DNA of 64,000 nt from NCBI GenBank assembly GCA_001704575.1, contig MCAW01000004.1, forward strand, positions 1 through 64,000, given 5' to 3'. The notes beneath the pieces are model-generated. The model did no database searches. It saw only the letters and a program-made list of their open reading frames with translations, and was not told where the DNA came from. The position numbers and the translations under genes are program-made. This document shows, in pieces, positions 55,409 through 63,050 of this stretch; within the stretch, counting starts at the first letter, position 1, and each line of letters opens with the position of its first letter. This DNA is from Methylophilales bacterium LSUCC0135. GTDB taxonomy: Bacteria; Pseudomonadota; Gammaproteobacteria; Burkholderiales; Methylophilaceae.

Positions 55409-55654
55409 ATGCAAGAATATAGAAAAATCTTCACTGTAAACACGGCTCGTAACGCTCCACTCCGCAATTATTTTTCCCCTCTATCCGGGATACATGGATA
55501 TGAAAAATTGCGGCTTGGCTGGATTGCTGACAATCCTCGCGCAACAGAATTGCAGACGATAGAAGCATGCATTCAGTTTGCATCCGTTTGTGGCCTTTTG
55601 CTAAAGCGCAATTTACTGGAGATTGAACTGCAAAGAATGCGAGGTGCAGCATGA
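55409..55654 (+). CDS. Small protein between alpA and the primase gene, unknown function
   Basis: The 81-residue frame starts at ATG 55,409, with cggaggg nine bases upstream, and ends with a four-base overlap (ATGA) with the primase gene. No family recognised. The C-terminal half is helical (ELQTIEACIQFASVCGLLLKRN). The strong Shine-Dalgarno sequence and the coupling make it a likely real gene of the replication operon. Confidence 0.65.
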   Translation: MQEYRKIFTVNTARNAPLRNYFSPLSGIHGYEKLRLGWIADNPRATELQTIEACIQFASVCGLLLKRNLLEIELQRMRGAA

Positions 55655-56616
55655 CCGAATTTCAACGTATCCAACATGCTCTAGCTTTTATTGATCCAAC
55701 CGATCGTGACACATGGGTTCGGATGAGCATGGCAGTAAAAAATGGGCTTGGTGAAAGTGGCTTCGATATCTGGAACGATTGGAGCCAACGGGCTGAATCC
55801 TACCTAGCATCTGATGCACGCAGCGTCTGGCGAAGTGCTAAGGCTTTTGGCGGCATCACGGTGGCGACGTTGTATTTTGAGGCAAGGGCTAACGGCTGGT
55901 GTGATGAAACCCCACCAATTTCATTAGAAGCAGAGGCTGAAGCAAAGCGCAAGGCGAATGCTCAGCATGCTGCGGATGAGGCGGCATTAGCAATACTAAG
56001 GCTGAGAGCGGCAATTAGCGCAGCTGACATCTGGGAAAAAGCTGTTCCAGCCACAGCAGATCATGACTACCTTAAAGCAAAAGGCATTCAACCCAACGGC
56101 ACACGTCAACGTGGCTCTCAATTATTGGTGCCAGTGCTAGTCAATAACAAGCTGACCAGCCTACAAATGATTAATCCCGACGGAAAGAAGCTTTTCATGA
56201 AGGACGGCGCAACGCGTGCTGGATATTTTTTACTTGGGAATACTGTGGGCGCTGAGGTGTTATGCATAGCAGAAGGTTTTGCGACTGCGGCCACAATTTA
56301 TGAGGCTACTGGCCTACCGACTGTAACGGCCTTCAACGCTACCAACCTTCAGCCGGTGGCTCAAGCAATACGCCGAAAATATCCTGATCACGCATTGGTA
56401 ATCTGCGGTGACGATGACAGAGGCACTGCAGGTAACCCGGGGCGCACAAAAGCCCAATTAGCTGCGATAGCTGTTGGCGCGATAGCCGTGTTTCCATTTT
56501 TTAGTGATCTGGCAAAAAGCGGTAGCGACTTCAACGACTTGGCGCGAGCCGAAGGTCTACAAGCGGTCAGTCGAATTATTGAACCTGTATCAGCAGCATT
56601 GCTTGGAAGGAATTGA
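55651..56616 (+). CDS. PriCT-2/Toprim primase-like protein
   Basis: The 321-residue protein has an N-terminal PriCT-2-like domain (about 10-90: FIDPTDRDTWVRMSMAVKNGLGESGFDIWNDWS, quoted in part as DRDTWVRMSMAVK and GFDIWNDWS) and a C-terminal Toprim domain (about 200-300) with AEGFATAATIYEATG, the catalytic Glu, and VICGDDDRGTAGNPG, the Asp triad. Such proteins pair with DUF927 helicases in integrated elements and act in initiating replication of the element. An AEP or zinc-binding primase active site is not evident, so priming may need the partner protein. Coupled to its neighbours by overlaps on both sides. Confidence 0.85.
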   Translation: MTEFQRIQHALAFIDPTDRDTWVRMSMAVKNGLGESGFDIWNDWSQRAESYLASDARSVWRSAKAFGGITVATLYFEARANGWCDETPPISLEAEAEAKRKANAQHAADEAALAILRLRAAISAADIWEKAVPATADHDYLKAKGIQPNGTRQRGSQLLVPVLVNNKLTSLQMINPDGKKLFMKDGATRAGYFLLGNTVGAEVLCIAEGFATAATIYEATGLPTVTAFNATNLQPVAQAIRRKYPDHALVICGDDDRGTAGNPGRTKAQLAAIAVGAIAVFPFFSDLAKSGSDFNDLARAEGLQAVSRIIEPVSAALLGRN

Positions 56617-56618
56617 TC

Positions 56619-58532
56619 ATGAACGAAGATCCCATCATGAATATGGATGCTTGGAAAGCAGCGCACCCTGATGCTGCTGCAAAAAGAGAAGCACAAGAGC
56701 GCACCAACACCGACGCTATGGACATCAAAACCTCAAAGACACTCAATGAAGTCGAAGATAATGGCGCAGATGCATCGGAAGAAAATGAAACAGAGAGCGA
56801 ACCTTCAATTTTCCCCAGTGACTCAGATCGACCACAATATGTGGTGTTAGATGACTGGGCCGAAGACTCAGGACGCAAATACAAGCCGGGCGTTTATTAC
56901 TGCGGTATGAGCAAAGGCAAAGGCAAAGGAGAGGAACCACCCCAACCATTTAACACATGGTTTGCCGGGCCACTTCATATCGATGCACTAACCCGCGACA
57001 CCCAAGACAACAATTTCGGGCGATTGCTACGCTTCAAAAACGATCTGGGCCACTGGCGTGAATGGGCTATGCCCATGGAGCTTCTAAGTGGCAGCGGTGA
57101 GGACATGCGCGGATCATTGCTATCAATGGGTCTCACACTTGACCCCCATAGTGCAAGAACGTATCTTTCCCAATACATCCAGTGGCGCATACCAAAGCGA
57201 AAAGTACTCTGCGCCATGCAGACCGGCTGGGCTGGAAAATCGTTCGTATTGCCTGATTGTGTCATTGGGCCAAACGCAGCTGGAGTAGTATTCCAGTCAG
57301 GCGAGCGCAGCCATGATGAGTATACTCAAGCAGGAACAATCGATCAGTGGCGTGCTGAAATTTCGGCGCGCGCCTTAGGTAATCCCCTGCTGGTACTTGC
57401 GTTATCAGCATCTTTTGCCGGTCCTTTGCTTGCGAAATGCAATACAGAAGGTGGCGGCGTACATTTTGTAGGTGACAGCTCTTCCGGCAAAACCACAGCA
57501 ATTGAGGCTGCTTGTTCAGTTTGGGGCAGCACTAATTTCAAACGAAGCTGGCGAGCCACAGCCAATGGCATGGAAGGAGCTGCCGTCATGTTCAATGATT
57601 GCCTACTTGCCTTGGATGAGATCAGCGAATGTGATCCTCGCGAAGTGGGTGCAATCGTTTATACCTTGGGGAACGGAACTGGAAAGCAGCGAGCAACACG
57701 TTCCGGTAGTGCAAAAAATGTAACTAGATGGCGCTGTTTCGTATTATCCAGCGGTGAGCGAACCATCACCACCACGATGGATGAAGGAGGACATAAAGCA
57801 AAAGCTGGCCAAACTATGCGATTACTTGATATCCCTGTGGCGAGAACCTATGGTGCTTGGGACAACCTGCACGGCATGGACAGCGGCACAATGTTTTCAG
57901 ATGCAATTAAACGTGCAGCTGCGACACACTATGGCCATGCTGGACAAGCATTCCTCGAGAGTTTAACCCGAGATGAGCGAGATCTTTGCGAATTGTTGAT
58001 GGAGGTCAAAAATCATGAGGATTTTAAGGCTGAAGGCATGGAAGGTCAGGACAAACGTGCCATTGGAAGATTTGCAATCATGGCGTTAGCAGGAGAGCTT
58101 GCAACCGAATATGGCATTACCGAATGGCCAGCTGGCGAAGCAATAAAAGCAGCGGTAGTAGGCTTCGAAGCTTGGCAATCCATGCGTGGCAAAGGTAACG
58201 ACGAGCGGCGAAGAATTCTAGAGTGCCTGTCTGATTTCATTGATCAATATGGGGATGGGAAATTCAGTGACATTGAAGCACCAAATGATGGACTTAGAGT
58301 CTTGGATCGAGCGGGTTACTGGAGAAACACATCATATGGACGAGAGTATCTATTCAATGCAAAGGGAATAAGATCAGCGCTCAAAGGCTTTGATTTCAAG
58401 AGATCTATAACTGTCTTGCAGGAACAAGGTGTTCTTGATGCAAATGGCGATAACGGGCAAATACGATTGTGGGTTGATGCGAAACAGATTCGTGTTTACC
58501 CCATACGCCATGAACGTCTTGAAGGTTATTAA
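56619..58532 (+). CDS. DUF927-family replicative helicase/ATPase
   Basis: The 637-residue protein has a disordered acidic N-terminus (about 1-75), a DUF927 domain (about 80-430) with Walker A GDSSSGKTTA near 285 and a Walker B-like CLLALDEISE near 330, followed by a helical C-terminal part ending in a winged-helix-like region (about 530-637, GYWRNTSYGREYLF). DUF927 proteins are P-loop ATPases linked to primases in phages, plasmids and integrated elements. Start is ATG 56,619 with aagga seven bases upstream; a TTG two codons earlier overlaps the previous stop. The repeat array lies immediately downstream. Confidence 0.85.
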   Translation: MNEDPIMNMDAWKAAHPDAAAKREAQERTNTDAMDIKTSKTLNEVEDNGADASEENETESEPSIFPSDSDRPQYVVLDDWAEDSGRKYKPGVYYCGMSKGKGKGEEPPQPFNTWFAGPLHIDALTRDTQDNNFGRLLRFKNDLGHWREWAMPMELLSGSGEDMRGSLLSMGLTLDPHSARTYLSQYIQWRIPKRKVLCAMQTGWAGKSFVLPDCVIGPNAAGVVFQSGERSHDEYTQAGTIDQWRAEISARALGNPLLVLALSASFAGPLLAKCNTEGGGVHFVGDSSSGKTTAIEAACSVWGSTNFKRSWRATANGMEGAAVMFNDCLLALDEISECDPREVGAIVYTLGNGTGKQRATRSGSAKNVTRWRCFVLSSGERTITTTMDEGGHKAKAGQTMRLLDIPVARTYGAWDNLHGMDSGTMFSDAIKRAAATHYGHAGQAFLESLTRDERDLCELLMEVKNHEDFKAEGMEGQDKRAIGRFAIMALAGELATEYGITEWPAGEAIKAAVVGFEAWQSMRGKGNDERRRILECLSDFIDQYGDGKFSDIEAPNDGLRVLDRAGYWRNTSYGREYLFNAKGIRSALKGFDFKRSITVLQEQGVLDANGDNGQIRLWVDAKQIRVYPIRHERLEGY

Positions 58533-58546
58533 TGGGGCTGACATTT

Positions 58547-58827
58547 TGTGACAAATGTGACAACCTTAATTTACCCCTTGTCACAGCAAAACTTGGCTGC
58601 AAGCATCGCCAGTACTGAATTGTGACAAACGTGACAGATGTGACAGTTAAATTTTAGTTATGTGATCTGAATTTAAAATTCATATAAAACTAAGAGAATA
58701 TTGTTTGGTTAAAATTGAAAACAGTCATCTACTTTTATGTTTGTCACAACTGTCACTATTGTCACAATTCAATATCTATAGGGTTTCCAGAGGTATTTTT
58801 ATGTTACAGCTTGTGACAAATGTGACA
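58547..58827. repeat. GTGACA iteron-like array (11 copies, mixed orientation)
   Basis: The heptamer TGTGACA (or one-base variants) occurs at 58,547, 58,556, 58,621, 58,630, 58,639, 58,812 and 58,821 on the plus strand and as its complement at 58,579, 58,742, 58,751 and 58,760. Within clusters the spacing is exactly nine bases. The clusters read two direct, one inverted, three direct, three inverted, two direct, with an AT-rich stretch (58,650-58,735) between the two triplets. It starts 15 bases after the helicase stop codon. This resembles the cis replication region of satellite P4, where the primase-helicase binds short repeats. Confidence 0.75.
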
Positions 58828-59301
58828 AAAGTCATCATGATAAGGAGGGGCTAGTAAAAAAGTCTCAGATACCATCCCTATATAACCGGATGCGACCCTC
58901 AAGAAAGCTAATCATAACCATATACTATCAAAGATGCGGGTCGATAGGTTTCATCTATCGTTATTAAAATCTTCGGGTTAATCGCTACGCTGGTTCGGCG
59001 GCGATGGTAATCAAGCTTATCAGGTGACTTTTGGAGTAGCCCTGCTGCGTTGCTATCAAATGCTTGCCTCAACCCCAGTTGCAAATAAGGGTTGCATATC
59101 GTCCTATTCGGCTTTGGTGCTTGTTATCTCGATAAGCATTCTATTGATAATTTTGACAAAACTGGCAAGACTGCGTATTTTGAGCAGAAAAAGCTATCTA
59201 GAAACATTCAGGCTTGATTTGTTCACAGCACCTCAGTCAGTTTGTGGCGCTAGCTTTCGCTTACTGAGGCTTTTGTAAACTCAGATTTAGACGGGTGAGG
59301 C
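58828..59301. other. Non-coding stretch after the repeat array
   Basis: No supported gene. An 84-codon frame at 59,024-59,278 opens with GTG, has no ribosome binding site and no recognisable family. A small hairpin cgatag / ctatcg lies at about 58,951-58,969. The right end of the mobile element might fall here, but no copy of the tRNA-Arg 3' end was found. Confidence 0.5.
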
Positions 59302-59721
59302 ATGGAAAGTGAAACACAAGTCAAGCAGCTGATATATAGAAGCTTTGTAGATGACGATACATCTGAAGCCGATATCTATCGAATGATAAGACATGCTCAG
59401 AAATACAATATTGAGCATGGTCTATCCGGTTTTCTTATTTGCGATTCCAAAAATTTCGTTCAGCTGATCGAAGGCGCTGTTAGTCAGGTCAATAGACTGT
59501 TTGATAAAATCAAAATCGATGAGCGCCATCACGAAGTCGAAGTTCAATATCGCGATATGAGTCTTTCCAGAATTATGCCGTTCCTTGGGATGGGCCTTTG
59601 TCTGTTGAATTGCAAAGTTGATTTTCAACAGGACTTCTATTTTACCCGCTTGCAAGCCAAGGAGTTCAGCAGCTTGTTCGAGGGTAAGGTAGGTAACTAT
59701 TTCCGTGGATTCCTAGCTTAA
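59302..59721 (+). CDS. BLUF-domain blue-light sensor (single domain)
   Basis: The 139-residue protein is a BLUF flavin photoreceptor with no output domain. The flavin-site residues are in place: Tyr12 in KQLIYRS, Asn36 in AQKYNIEHGLSGFLI and Gln54 in NFVQLIEGA, followed by DERHHEVEVQY. Stand-alone BLUF proteins act by binding partners such as response regulators or EAL proteins; no partner is adjacent. The start is ATG 59,302 with gggtgagg just upstream. The canonical late Trp/Met region reads RIMPFLGMGLCL, with no Trp. Confidence 0.88.
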   Translation: MESETQVKQLIYRSFVDDDTSEADIYRMIRHAQKYNIEHGLSGFLICDSKNFVQLIEGAVSQVNRLFDKIKIDERHHEVEVQYRDMSLSRIMPFLGMGLCLLNCKVDFQQDFYFTRLQAKEFSSLFEGKVGNYFRGFLA

Positions 59722-60034
59722 GTCACTGTAAGAATTAGATCGTCCCGAGATTCAGGGTTACATGCCCGTCTCACATTAAGGCGTGAAATTCGATTTTGGT
59801 ATGCTATTGAAAAATACCCCATGATGATTTTGGTCAACATGGGGTTTAATGTGGAACAGCTACTACCGAGGAGTGATAGTGCTTGTATCATATCGGTTAC
59901 TTGTAAATGAATTATTTTGGGATTGTTACTGAATTATTAAAATTGGTCTGTAGTCAATGAAATACCAGCAAATTTTTCAAGACAGAATCTTAAAAATGTT
60001 GTAAAAAATAACCTACCCATTACCAATCAAAAAA
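59722..60034. other. AT-rich intergenic stretch
   Basis: No gene seen. It contains one hairpin, accccatg / catggggt with a 14-base loop (59,816-59,845), which might end the BLUF transcript, and an AT-rich region (59,920-60,030) that probably holds the promoter of the following small gene. Confidence 0.5.
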
Positions 60035-60235
60035 ATGGAAGTAAAACGCTTCATTTTCAACATCAGGGTAAGAAACGGCGCACCCGTTAATAATCTTAGA
60101 TTCATGGCTGCCGACTATGCATCTGCTTACCAGAGGCTCACCAGCATATATGAAGCTTGCCAAGTAATTAATTGGCATGAAGAAACCGTGGTTCTTCGAC
60201 AAATGAAAACACCAAGACAATCCACCCCATCTTAA
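60035..60235 (+). CDS. Small protein, paralogue of the gene at 60,882
   Basis: The 66-residue product starts MEVKRFIFNIRVRNGAPVNN and has ADYASAYQRLTSIYEACQVI. It aligns without gaps over about 45 residues with the 72-residue product at 60,882-61,100 (MELKRFIFTITTRDGVSVPN, PDYETAEKKIKSMYRYCQID): shared M-E-x-K-R-F-I-F, N-L-R, D-Y, Y-x-x-C-Q. The predicted fold is beta-beta-helix. Having two diverged copies around the bactofilin gene is good evidence that both are real. Function unknown. No clear Shine-Dalgarno sequence. Confidence 0.7.
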   Translation: MEVKRFIFNIRVRNGAPVNNLRFMAADYASAYQRLTSIYEACQVINWHEETVVLRQMKTPRQSTPS

Positions 60236-60257
60236 TCCCAATCCGGGAGCACTTTCT

Positions 60258-60704
60258 ATGTTCAAAAGAAAACCTCAGCCCGTCAGTCAAACCATCAATC
60301 ATTGCACGATCAATCAAGGCACCAAAGTCACAGGTAACTTAGATTGCCAAAACACGCTTTTTGTAGCCGGTGAATTTGATGGTCAGATCAATACCAAACA
60401 GCTAGAAGTCGCTCAATCAGGCATTGTAAAGGGCGTAGTCAATGCTGAATCAGTGGTGGTGGCAGGTATTGTAGACGCCACCTTGATATGTTCAGGCCGA
60501 TTAAAAATCACATCGACTGGGAGAGTTAAAGGAGATGTAGAGTACGGCTCCTTAGAAGTGTCTTTAGGCGGTACATCCAATGGTAGCATTGAACAAACAG
60601 AAGCACTTCGTATCGTTCCTTCCGCATTAAAACCCTCAGCTTCTAGCGCCACCCCAGAAAAAGTAGTTCCACCCAACCCTGATAGCGCTACGCCTTGGCG
60701 TTAA
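60258..60704 (+). CDS. Bactofilin (polymer-forming cytoskeletal protein)
   Basis: The 148-residue protein has a short N-terminal tail, the bactofilin right-handed beta-helix core (about 20-115; CTINQGTKVTGNLDCQNTLF, GEFDGQINTKQLEVAQSGIV, GVVNAESVVVAGIVDATLI as successive turns) and a Pro/Ser-rich tail. Bactofilins polymerise without nucleotide and position envelope enzymes, chemoreceptors or polysaccharide systems. Start ATG 60,258 with gggag upstream. It lies 22 bases after the first small paralogue. Confidence 0.9.
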   Translation: MFKRKPQPVSQTINHCTINQGTKVTGNLDCQNTLFVAGEFDGQINTKQLEVAQSGIVKGVVNAESVVVAGIVDATLICSGRLKITSTGRVKGDVEYGSLEVSLGGTSNGSIEQTEALRIVPSALKPSASSATPEKVVPPNPDSATPWR

Positions 60705-60711
60705 AGTCATC

Positions 60712-60813
60712 ATGTTTGATGATGGTGAGAGAATTGCTGGCATAGAAGGTCAGGGGCATATTCTTGTGTTCAATCTCACTATCAAGAATTTGCGCTGGAT
60801 GGAAATTTGCTAA
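60712..60813 (+). CDS. Possible 33-residue micro-protein
   Basis: A short frame begins ATG 60,712, seven bases past the bactofilin stop, and reads MFDDGERIAGIEGQGHILVF to TAA 60,811-60,813. Codon use is sensible but no homologue is known to me and no ribosome binding site is clear. It may be a gene fragment. Confidence 0.25.
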   Translation: MFDDGERIAGIEGQGHILVFNLTIKNLRWMEIC

Positions 60814-60881
60814 TCAACTCACACATGACCATCAAATTAAATTCGTTCATCAGGATATCAATTCAGTAAAGATTCACCACC

Positions 60882-61100
60882 ATGGAACTCAAGCGCTTTA
60901 TTTTTACGATTACGACACGGGATGGCGTCAGCGTTCCTAATCTCAGAATATTGGCACCAGATTACGAAACGGCAGAAAAGAAAATCAAAAGCATGTACCG
61001 ATATTGCCAGATAGATAAGTGCGACGAAGAACACAGCAACACGAGAGAAACCTATAGTTTTGAGGATGTTCTGGAACTGGTGACCAAGGCAGGCGATTAG
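60882..61100 (+). CDS. Small protein, paralogue of the gene at 60,035
   Basis: The 72-residue product shares the M-E-x-K-R-F-I-F start, N-L-R and Y-x-x-C-Q positions with the 66-residue protein at 60,035-60,235, and extends further with an acidic tail (TYSFEDVLELVTKAGD). It follows the bactofilin gene by 177 bases. The pair flanking a bactofilin suggests a duplicated accessory protein; function is unknown. Confidence 0.7.
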   Translation: MELKRFIFTITTRDGVSVPNLRILAPDYETAEKKIKSMYRYCQIDKCDEEHSNTRETYSFEDVLELVTKAGD

Positions 61101-61440
61101 TTAAACTTATCCCTAGCGATCTCTTAAACCAGAACCGATTATCAAGAGAGAATGAAAGTAGCTCTGAATCTGCACTCGCTAAACAAATGACAGCATAATT
61201 TGGATTGCTCTGTTTGATCGGTTGAAATTGATTAGGGTCTTGTTACGGTACGGTTTAATTGTTAATTCATAATGAGCGGTTTGGTGGGCGACGCGATTTG
61301 TCTAAATAACATAAAAATACATGCCTATGAAATTTAACTGCCCATTTCACTACAGTGAAATTACACTTCCCTCAAACTTACACGTCAATACTACCGAAAG
61401 GTGTATCTCTTAAGGGAAGCGACGAAGTTTTATTTGGATA
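61101..61440. other. Intergenic stretch with one palindrome
   Basis: No gene seen. The palindrome atttcac-taca-gtgaaat (61,344-61,361, 7-bp arms) could be a regulator site or a weak hairpin at the 3' end of the tetR-like gene. Confidence 0.5.
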
Positions 61441-62040
61441 TCACCTCAGAATAGAAATCGCTAACTCAAGCAACCTTCGCACTGAAGCAGAATTCTTGCC
61501 GGCCGCGCGCTGACTCGCTGCCAAACTGATCTGTTCATGCATATAATCCGCCGCTAGTTCTGCAGTTATTTCACTTCCCCATTCACCGCTACTGATAGCT
61601 TCTCTAAAGAACTTTGTATATCGAGCAAGTATATGTGCCTCGATAGCAGTGATGCTTTCCTGAGTATGAGGACCGAAACGCGATCGTGTGGTGCGCATCT
61701 TCACGTAGAGGCAACCCGTCTCCAAAATCTGGGCTTCGCTTACAAAGCTAATTATTGCATCAAGCTTTTCCGAGTAGCTCATCGGGCCTGAGAGCATGGC
61801 ATCCATCGAAACCAATACTGTTTCTGTGTAGCGTTCCAGTACTGCGACGGTCAGCCCGTCTTCACTTCCAAATTCCCGGTAAAGCGATGGCTTGGAGACA
61901 TCAGCCAATGTGCAAATTGCGTTGATAGAAACAGCTGCCTGATCGTCATGCCAATAGGCATTCATAGCCGTCTCAAGGAGATGCATACGATTTCTGGTAA
62001 TGGGGCGGCCGAGGCGAGGGCTAGATTCAAAAGAATTCAT
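61441..62040 (-). CDS. TetR/AcrR-family regulator of the SDR locus
   Basis: The 199-residue protein has a TetR DNA-binding domain (about 18-62: AVSINAICTLADVSKPSLYREFGSEDGL, with S-K-P-S-L-Y-R-E-F as recognition helix) and a helical ligand domain. Start is placed at ATG 62,040 (MNSFESSPRLGRP) because the frame upstream to 62,079 crosses one of the operator-like palindromes. It is divergent from the SDR gene across at least two palindromes with GGTACGT half-sites, so autorepression plus control of the SDR/condensation genes is likely. Confidence 0.85.
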   Translation of the reverse strand: MNSFESSPRLGRPITRNRMHLLETAMNAYWHDDQAAVSINAICTLADVSKPSLYREFGSEDGLTVAVLERYTETVLVSMDAMLSGPMSYSEKLDAIISFVSEAQILETGCLYVKMRTTRSRFGPHTQESITAIEAHILARYTKFFREAISSGEWGSEITAELAADYMHEQISLAASQRAAGKNSASVRRLLELAISILR

Positions 62041-62050
62041 CTTATAGATA

Positions 62051-62123
62051 TTGTACCTGCTGGTCCGAAAAATTTCCATATTACGTACCTTCTGGTACGT
62101 TTTAATGATACCATCCGGTACGT
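62051..62123. promoter_or_regulatory. Operator cluster between tetR-like and SDR genes
   Basis: ACGTACC-ttct-GGTACGT at 62,083-62,100 is a perfect 7-bp-arm palindrome. A second site at 62,106-62,123 keeps one perfect GGTACGT half and a TACC core on the other side. A third, weaker one (GTACC-tgct-GGTCC) is at 62,053-62,066. All have four-base centres. Confidence 0.75.
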
Positions 62124-62168
62124 AACTCGCGATGGCAGTTAATTTTTGGTTAAACTGGAGATACTTTC

Positions 62169-63050
62169 ATGGAACGTCGGAACAAAGTGGTCGTAATTAC
62201 AGGGTGCAGTAACGGATTTGGGGAGGGGGCGGTCAGGGCTTTCGCAGACAAGGGCTACCGTGTCTGGGGAACTTTGCGTGATAGCCTAGGGCGCAATGCT
62301 AGCAAGAAGGCTGCGTTAGAGGGCTATTCAAAAAGCATTTCGGTGATCGACATGGATGTTTCATGCGACAAATCAGTTGCTGATGGTTTTGCACGCATCC
62401 TGAATGAAGGGACTGTTGATGTTTTGATCAATAACGCTGGCATTATGTACCTAGGGATTACAGAAGCCTTTACTGTTGCTCAAGCCAAAGAGCAGATGGA
62501 GACCAACTATTACGGTGCAATTCGTACCATTCAGGCGGTCTTGCCTTCAATGCGTAATGCAAGATCTGGTCTCATCATCAACTGTTCATCCTTAGTCGGT
62601 CAAATCTCGCCTCCGTTCTTCTCGACCTACAGTGCTACCAAATTTGCCTTGGAAGCTTATACGCAAGGTCTACGCTATGAATTGTCACCCTTCGGAATAG
62701 ATGTCGCTCTCGTGCAGCCCGGACCTTTCGGCACCGGTTTGCTCGCAGGTGGCAAAGCACCTGAGCGAAATGATGTGCTAGCAAGTTACGGTGACTTGGC
62801 AGGCGTCCCAATTGCAATGGGCCAGCACTTTGCAACGTTCTTGCAGAGCGAAGAAGCACCTAACCCGCAACTCGTGGTTGATACCTACTTGGCACTGGCC
62901 GACATGCCTGCAGGCAAATGCCCTACACGCACGGTTGTTGGCATTACATGGGGTGTGGATGAAATTAACGCACTGACTCAGCCTATTCAAGACCGAGTTT
63001 TGAAAGAAATGCAGCTCGAGTCTGTTCTCGGGGGTGTCTCCCATGAATAG
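62169..63050 (+). CDS. Short-chain dehydrogenase/reductase (SDR)
   Basis: The 293-residue classical SDR has the NAD(P)-binding VVITGCSNGFGEG (near 8-20), an Arg near 37 in WGTLRDS suggesting NADP(H), NNAGIMYLG (near 89), catalytic Ser in INCSSLVGQ (near 140) and the Y-x3-K pair in YSATKFALEAY (near 157). The substrate is unknown. It overlaps the next gene by eight bases, so its product probably works with the condensation-domain protein. The tetR-like gene and its operators control the upstream region. Confidence 0.9.
   Translation: MERRNKVVVITGCSNGFGEGAVRAFADKGYRVWGTLRDSLGRNASKKAALEGYSKSISVIDMDVSCDKSVADGFARILNEGTVDVLINNAGIMYLGITEAFTVAQAKEQMETNYYGAIRTIQAVLPSMRNARSGLIINCSSLVGQISPPFFSTYSATKFALEAYTQGLRYELSPFGIDVALVQPGPFGTGLLAGGKAPERNDVLASYGDLAGVPIAMGQHFATFLQSEEAPNPQLVVDTYLALADMPAGKCPTRTVVGITWGVDEINALTQPIQDRVLKEMQLESVLGGVSHE

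Larger units (their letters stand above)
53007..58827 (+). mobile_element. Integrated satellite-like replicon at tRNA-Arg
   Basis: The segment from the tRNA 3' end contains, all on the plus strand, an integrase, an unknown 330-residue protein, an AlpA-like regulator, an 81-residue protein, a PriCT/Toprim primase-like protein, a DUF927-type helicase, and a repeat array. Base composition drops compared with the flanking chromosome. This is the core layout of P4-like satellites and related integrative elements. The right border is not visible; genes beyond 58,827 may or may not belong to the element. No capsid, tail, packaging or conjugation genes are seen in the window. Confidence 0.7.

Noticed and set aside
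59024-59278. 84-codon frame between the repeat array and the BLUF gene
   Set aside because: GTG start without Shine-Dalgarno sequence, no recognisable family; hydrophobic stretch alone is not enough support.
60020-60265. 81-codon minus-strand frame over the first small paralogue
   Set aside because: The plus-strand frame has a diverged paralogue 650 bases away, which supports that strand instead.
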